A stretch of 64,000 nucleotides of DNA from Cloeon dipterum (Eukaryota; Arthropoda; Insecta; Ephemeroptera; Baetidae). Below are positions 62,943 to 64,000 of this stretch, one piece after another. Below the pieces are notes generated by a model. That model saw only the letters and a list, made by a program, of their open reading frames with translations, made no database searches and was not told where the DNA came from. The position numbers and the translations under genes were made by a program. The stretch's first letter is position 1. Every line of letters begins with the position of its first letter. Location: assembly GCF_949628265.1 (NCBI RefSeq), contig NC_088788.1, positions 1,364,001 to 1,428,000 on the forward strand, written 5' to 3'.

Positions 62943-64000
62943 CCAGCTGAAATTCAACCTCGGCCTTCCGAAGGGCCAAATGTACGCGTTGCAGTTTGAC
63001 AAACGCAACTGCTACGTTAACGAGAGCAACAGGTGAACAAAATTATTTAAAAAAAAAAATATTAATTTTTATTTTTGGGAAAAGACATCTTATTAAGGAT
63101 GGAGACGTTTGCCACCTGGTTTACTCGCCCGAGGTGCTGGTTTCCACGATTCTGGGCCGCCTGAACGAGCGCTGGGCCATGGCAAAACTGCTCGACTTCG
63201 TGGGCGACGCCTCTCTGGTCCAGCAGCTTGAGCTGCAGGACGGCATCTCCAAACTGGTCACCATCCTGCAGGACGATGATCTTCTACCGGAGGTCAAAGA
63301 GCTCGCTTTTCAAGTGAGGTGGAAATTTCAAATATAAAATAATAAAGTTTTATGTTTTTTTTAATCTCTATTTGAAGGTGGTAGCCGAATTGTTCAAACA
63401 AGATAAGGTTCCTGTAGAATGGATGAAAGGCCGTCTTCTCAATAGGGTATAAAATCAATTTTTCTATTAAAAGACCGTCTTTGACGAACTTTCTGAGCCC
63501 ACCAATCGATTCCTGAGGGTCGAATTAGGTTAAATGGATGTTTTTTCCGTTAAAAAAGTGCAGCGCGACGTGCGAATTTTTTTCCCGCCAAAACAATTTG
63601 AATGCGAGATGTGCGCATGCGTCAGAGCTGATTTGAGCACTTGCAGAGAGACCGCCTGTACGAATGACTTCTTTGTCAAGCTCTGACGCATGCGCACTTC
63701 TCGCATTTACATTGTTTTGGCGGGAAAAAAGTTCGCACGTTGCGCTGCACGTTTTGTTCGGAAAAAACATCCTTTTTACCTAATTCGACCCTCAGGAATC
63801 GTTTGGTGGGCTCAGAAACTTCGTTAAAGACCTTCTTTAACGACTTTTATTATCATTCAGGTAAGAATCCAAGTTTCGGGCGAGTTCAAATCATCAGACA
63901 AGACGCTGGCCGCGTGTCTGCGAATTTCGCTCGCACTTCTGGACGAGACGGGACGCCAGGCGGACGGAGAACAACAAGTCATCCTGGACAAGATCGTGTC
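62827..64000 (+). CDS. ELMO: ELMO/Ced-12-like engulfment and cell motility protein (5' part)
   Basis: The first four coding exons run 62827-63032, 63085-63313, 63378-63446 and 63861 to the window end, with matching phases. ELMO proteins pair with DOCK-family exchange factors to activate Rac in engulfment, migration and myoblast fusion. The start ATG is preceded in frame by a TGA. Residues 1-90 look like the ubiquitin-like N-terminal domain of ELMO (VVSVGIEINNVTHLHKINQR; YALQFDKRNCYVNESNR; LIKDGDVCHLVYSP), and the armadillo-like region follows (LQDGISKLVTILQDD; KELAFQVVAELFKQD; LRISLALLDETG). The match is by recalled pattern and is divergent in places. Later exons lie outside the window. Intron 3 carries a complete foldback MITE. 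Confidence 0.68.
63465..63840. mobile_element. Foldback MITE family F, best-preserved copy
   Basis: Left end 'aaagaccgtctttgacgaac' and right end 'ttcgttaaagaccttcttt', flanked by TTAA-like sequence on both sides. Inner arms: TTTCCCGCCAAAA at 63581-63593 with TTTTGGCGGGAAA at 63715-63727, and TGCGCATGCG at 63612-63621 with CGCATGCGCA at 63687-63696. It sits in intron 3 of the ELMO-like gene and has no coding capacity. Confidence 0.85.

Noticed and set aside
1..64000. tRNA, rRNA genes or a CRISPR array
   Set aside because: No tRNA-like cloverleaf motifs, rRNA segments or regular spacer arrays were recognised; the repeats are transposon-type.

Overview
This window is eukaryotic nuclear DNA, almost certainly from an insect or another pancrustacean. 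It is AT-rich, with GT-AG (and a few GC-AG) introns and many short non-coding transposons. It carries a tarsal-less/mille-pattes type small-peptide gene, a gene type known from insects and crustaceans. All gene models were built by hand from splice signals, reading phase and family motifs; no search or RNA evidence was available.

Layout. 1-12.86 kb: intergenic, packed with dispersed repeats, including an intact 795-bp hAT-like element (7414-8208, 8-bp target duplication) and a tandemly triplicated block (11.28-12.64 kb). 12.87-13.45 kb (+), perhaps with a distal exon at 17.8-18.5 kb: a polycistronic small-ORF gene of the tal/mlpt/pri type. Its ORFs of 17, 33 and 58 codons have no ATG between them, and the first two carry the diagnostic LDPTG(x)Y heptapeptide. 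13.5-31.9 kb: CpG-rich flank, then repeats and a decayed reading frame interrupted by a 374-bp hAT-type MITE (28.7-29.6 kb). 32.0-34.54 kb (+): a complete five-exon mitochondrial phosphate carrier gene, 356 aa. 34.69-62.03 kb (-): one giant gene that I read as 74 coding exons, 9,024 coding bases, about 3,007 aa. It encodes a signal peptide, an N-terminal V/F/T/P-rich and Thr-rich region, and 15 tandem C-type-lectin-like domains (CTLDs) joined by Thr-rich, cysteine-containing linkers, with no membrane anchor. 62.83 kb to the window end (+): the 5' part of an ELMO/Ced-12-like gene.

The carrier and lectin genes are tail to tail (stop codons 153 bp apart). The lectin and ELMO-like genes are head to head (starts about 0.8 kb apart). 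Nothing in the sequence shows that the four genes act in one pathway. The most notable systems are the tal-type peptide gene and the 15-CTLD secreted protein, whose repeat unit is a phase-symmetrical five-exon cassette with 12 cysteines and a varying sugar-binding motif. A foldback MITE family, six of whose eleven copies lie in the lectin-gene introns, carries paired E2F-like and NRF1-like motifs.
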